NCBI GenBank assembly: GCA_009840695.1
Contig: VXNG01000176.1
Span: 1 to 6,771 of the forward strand
Origin: Acidimicrobiaceae bacterium
Lineage (GTDB): Bacteria; Actinomycetota; Acidimicrobiia; Acidimicrobiales; Aldehydirespiratoraceae
Direction of reading: 5' to 3'
Length of the DNA stretch: 6,771 bases
Below the pieces are notes generated by a model. That model made no database searches, was not told where the DNA came from, and saw nothing but the letters and a program-made list of their open reading frames with translations. This document shows positions 5,338 through 6,771 of the stretch, in pieces. Position 1 is the first letter of the stretch, and every line of letters begins with the position of its first letter. A program made the translations under genes and the position numbers.

Positions 5338-6380
5338 CCGCGAAGCTGCTGCCGACCTCCGTAGTGGGGAGCTATCCCCAGCCGGACTGGCTGATCGACC
5401 GCTCGAACCTGGGGACCCGCCTGCCTCCCAGGGTCAGAGCGTCAGAGATCTGGCGGGTCGCTCCCGAGTTACTCGAGCAGGCCCAGGACGACGCCACCCT
5501 CCTGGCCATCCGCGACATGGAGCAGGTTGGGCTCGACATCATCACCGACGGCGAGATCCGCCGCGAGAGCTACTCCAACCGGGTCGCCACCGCGTTGGGG
5601 GGCATCGACACCGAACGGCACGGCACCGCCATGGACCGGACCGGTCAGCCCAATCCGGTGCCCCGCATCGTCGGCAGGATCACCCGGGACGCCCCGATCG
5701 AGGTGCGCGACACCGAGCTGCTGCGGGCCAGCACCACCCGGAAGATCAAGATCACGCTGCCTGGGCCGTTCACCATGACCCAGCAGGCCCAGGACGACTT
5801 CTACGGCGATGAGCGGGCCGCCGCGTCTGACTACGCCAAGGCGGTCAACCAGGAGATCAAGGACCTGTTCGAGGCGGGCGCCGATGTGGTGCAACTCGAC
5901 GAGCCGTACATGCAGGCCAAGCACGAGAAGGCCTCCCAGTACGCGGTGGAGGTGCTCAACGAGGCTCTCGACGGAGTCACCGGCACCACTGCGCTGCACA
6001 TGTGCTTCGGGTACGCGGCCATCCACGAGTGGAGGGGCATCGGCAAGCCGGACGCCTACTCGTTCCTGCCCGAGCTGAACGACAGCCTCGTCGACCAGAT
6101 CTCCATCGAGGCGGCCCAGCCCAACATCGATCTGGAGATCCTTAGCCGCCTGCCCGACAAGACCATCATCCTCGGCGTCATCGACAACGGCGACCATGAT
6201 GCGGAGACGCCGGAGGTGGTAGCGGACCGGATCCGCGACGCCTTGCAGCATGTGAATCCGGAGCGATTGATACCGGCGCCCGACTGCGGGATGAAGTACA
6301 TGTCGAGAGAGCTCGCTCTAGCCAAGCTCTCGGCTCTCGTACGCGGCGCAGCCATCGTGCGCGAGGAGTTGCAGAGCTAG
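5334..6380 (+). CDS. Cobalamin-independent methionine synthase-like protein, single catalytic domain (core MetE)
   Basis: This 348-aa protein corresponds to the C-terminal catalytic barrel of MetE (UROD/MetE-like fold), which in full-length MetE (about 750 aa) methylates homocysteine using 5-methyl-THF-triglutamate. All four zinc ligands are present: H222 and C224 (LHMCFG), E259 (ISIEA) and C318 (PDCGM), matching His641, Cys643, Glu665 and Cys726 of E. coli MetE. VGSYPQ (11-16), DGE (72-74) and QLDEP (187-191) match the homocysteine-binding loops. The whole N-terminal barrel is absent, and there is no frameshift or remnant of it. Known core-MetE enzymes are folate-independent methionine synthases that take methyl from corrinoid proteins or other donors. 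Epoxyalkane:coenzyme M transferase is a non-methionine relative. No MesX or corrinoid-protein gene is in view. The start is GTG, overlapping the regulator stop as GTGA. One TTA codon (5469-5471) stands out in this GC-rich gene. Zinc-thiolate chemistry on a thiol substrate is confident; methionine synthesis as the role is uncertain given the catabolic-looking operon. Confidence 0.92.
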   Translation: MTAKLLPTSVVGSYPQPDWLIDRSNLGTRLPPRVRASEIWRVAPELLEQAQDDATLLAIRDMEQVGLDIITDGEIRRESYSNRVATALGGIDTERHGTAMDRTGQPNPVPRIVGRITRDAPIEVRDTELLRASTTRKIKITLPGPFTMTQQAQDDFYGDERAAASDYAKAVNQEIKDLFEAGADVVQLDEPYMQAKHEKASQYAVEVLNEALDGVTGTTALHMCFGYAAIHEWRGIGKPDAYSFLPELNDSLVDQISIEAAQPNIDLEILSRLPDKTIILGVIDNGDHDAETPEVVADRIRDALQHVNPERLIPAPDCGMKYMSRELALAKLSALVRGAAIVREELQS

Positions 6381-6771
6381 GCCGAGCCTCCGTCGGCCGC
6401 TTCGGGCCGAGCCAGCCGAGTGATGAGCAGCACGACCGCGAAGCCGGCGACGGCGGCCACGGTGGGGGCCGCCCACTCGCCGGCGGCGGGCCAGTTGAGG
6501 CCGGTGCCCGGGATCACCTCGTGCTCGTGGCGGCTGATCACGCCCACGCCGTTGGGCCACGGCCACAGCACCCTCAGCGAGCCGAACATCAGCCCCACCA
6601 GCACGGCCATCACCGGGTTGCGGGCCTGATCCAGCAGCTTCCCCAGCACCGTCGAGAACAGGCCCAGCCCGACCGCGGCCCCAGCCAGGAACACGACGGC
6701 CTCGAGATAGCGCAGATCGGTGACGACGTTGATCACCGCCCCGTACATGCCCAGCATCAGCAGCAGGAACG
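6377..6771 (-). CDS. popT: DUF368 membrane protein, PopT undecaprenyl-phosphate translocase family, C-terminal part; 5' end outside window
   Basis: The minus-strand frame is open to the right edge and gives 130 residues beginning FLLLMLGMYGAVI, which matches the FLLLLLGxYxxV part of the conserved GISGSF segment of DUF368 proteins. Next come a hydrophobic segment with GLGLFSTVLGKLL, the family-typical VGLMFGSLRVLWPWP, a polar loop, and a last membrane segment (APTVAAVAGFAVVLLITRL) before a short charged tail, making about three transmembrane helices in view. DUF368 members from Vibrio cholerae and Gram-positive bacteria (PopT) return undecaprenyl phosphate across the cytoplasmic membrane for reuse in wall and surface-polymer synthesis. 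The N-terminal half and the promoter are outside the window, so its operon is unknown. The stop overlaps the MetE-like stop in CTAG and the gene is convergent to that operon, so it probably has no functional link to it. Confidence 0.85.
   Translation of the reverse strand, partial: FLLLMLGMYGAVINVVTDLRYLEAVVFLAGAAVGLGLFSTVLGKLLDQARNPVMAVLVGLMFGSLRVLWPWPNGVGVISRHEHEVIPGTGLNWPAAGEWAAPTVAAVAGFAVVLLITRLARPEAADGGSA
6393..6410 (+). terminator. Weak hairpin just after the MetE-like gene
   Basis: TCGGCC (6393-6398) pairs with GGCCGA (6405-6410) around a six-base loop, GCTTCG, twelve bases past the MetE-like stop. It has no following T-tract and lies inside the convergent popT coding sequence, so it is a poor candidate for an intrinsic terminator. 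It could slow polymerase between the two convergent units. Confidence 0.22.

Noticed and set aside
5469..6251. 260-codon open frame on the minus strand, opposite the MetE-like gene
   Set aside because: It has no family motif, and the plus-strand gene has all its catalytic residues and a good ribosome site.
6380..6413. GGCCGAGCC direct repeat (6380-6388 and 6405-6413)
   Set aside because: Lies in the popT coding sequence and encodes a low-complexity C-terminal tail; short GC repeats are expected at this composition.

Overview
The window is very G+C-rich and densely packed, with almost every base inside a gene. It uses GTG as well as ATG starts and strongly G/C-ending codons. This fits a high-GC bacterium, most likely an actinobacterium (an uncultured Acidimicrobiia-like lineage would fit), but no marker gene in the window settles the taxonomy. 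Six protein genes are supported, two of them cut by the window edges. I saw no rRNA or tRNA gene, CRISPR array, insertion sequence, integrase or phage gene.

Layout. (A) Positions 1-3450, plus strand: the C-terminal part of an alkyl-DHAP-synthase-like FAD oxidase, joined by an ATGA overlap to a full-length AcnA-type aconitase (890 aa). (B) 3447-3743, minus strand: a 98-aa L-rhamnose-mutarotase-family protein that converges on the aconitase gene. (C) 3794-6380, plus strand: a tight three-gene operon of a sugar-phosphate-isomerase-like TIM barrel, a GntR/FCD transcription factor and a single-domain MetE-like zinc methyltransferase. It starts head-to-head with gene B across a 50-base divergent gap. 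(D) 6377 to the right edge, minus strand: the C-terminal part of a DUF368 membrane protein (PopT undecaprenyl-phosphate translocase family), convergent with C.

How it fits together. The mutarotase, isomerase and FCD regulator form a recognisable carbohydrate or sugar-acid catabolism theme: anomer or epimer handling plus a regulator that senses a small carboxylate. The core-MetE protein is translationally coupled to the regulator, which is less expected. It keeps all four zinc ligands but lacks the N-terminal half of classical MetE. Either a folate-independent methionine synthase has been placed in a catabolic operon, or a MetE-fold enzyme has been recruited to another thiol or methyl-transfer reaction. 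The upstream oxidase/aconitase pair may supply or consume a hydroxy-acid intermediate, but that link rests only on proximity. Both convergent gene pairs overlap by exactly the same four bases, CTAG, which gives the stop codon on both strands.

I did not find a clear new defence or mobile system. The best candidate for something undescribed is the 3447-6380 module together with the diverged aconitase.
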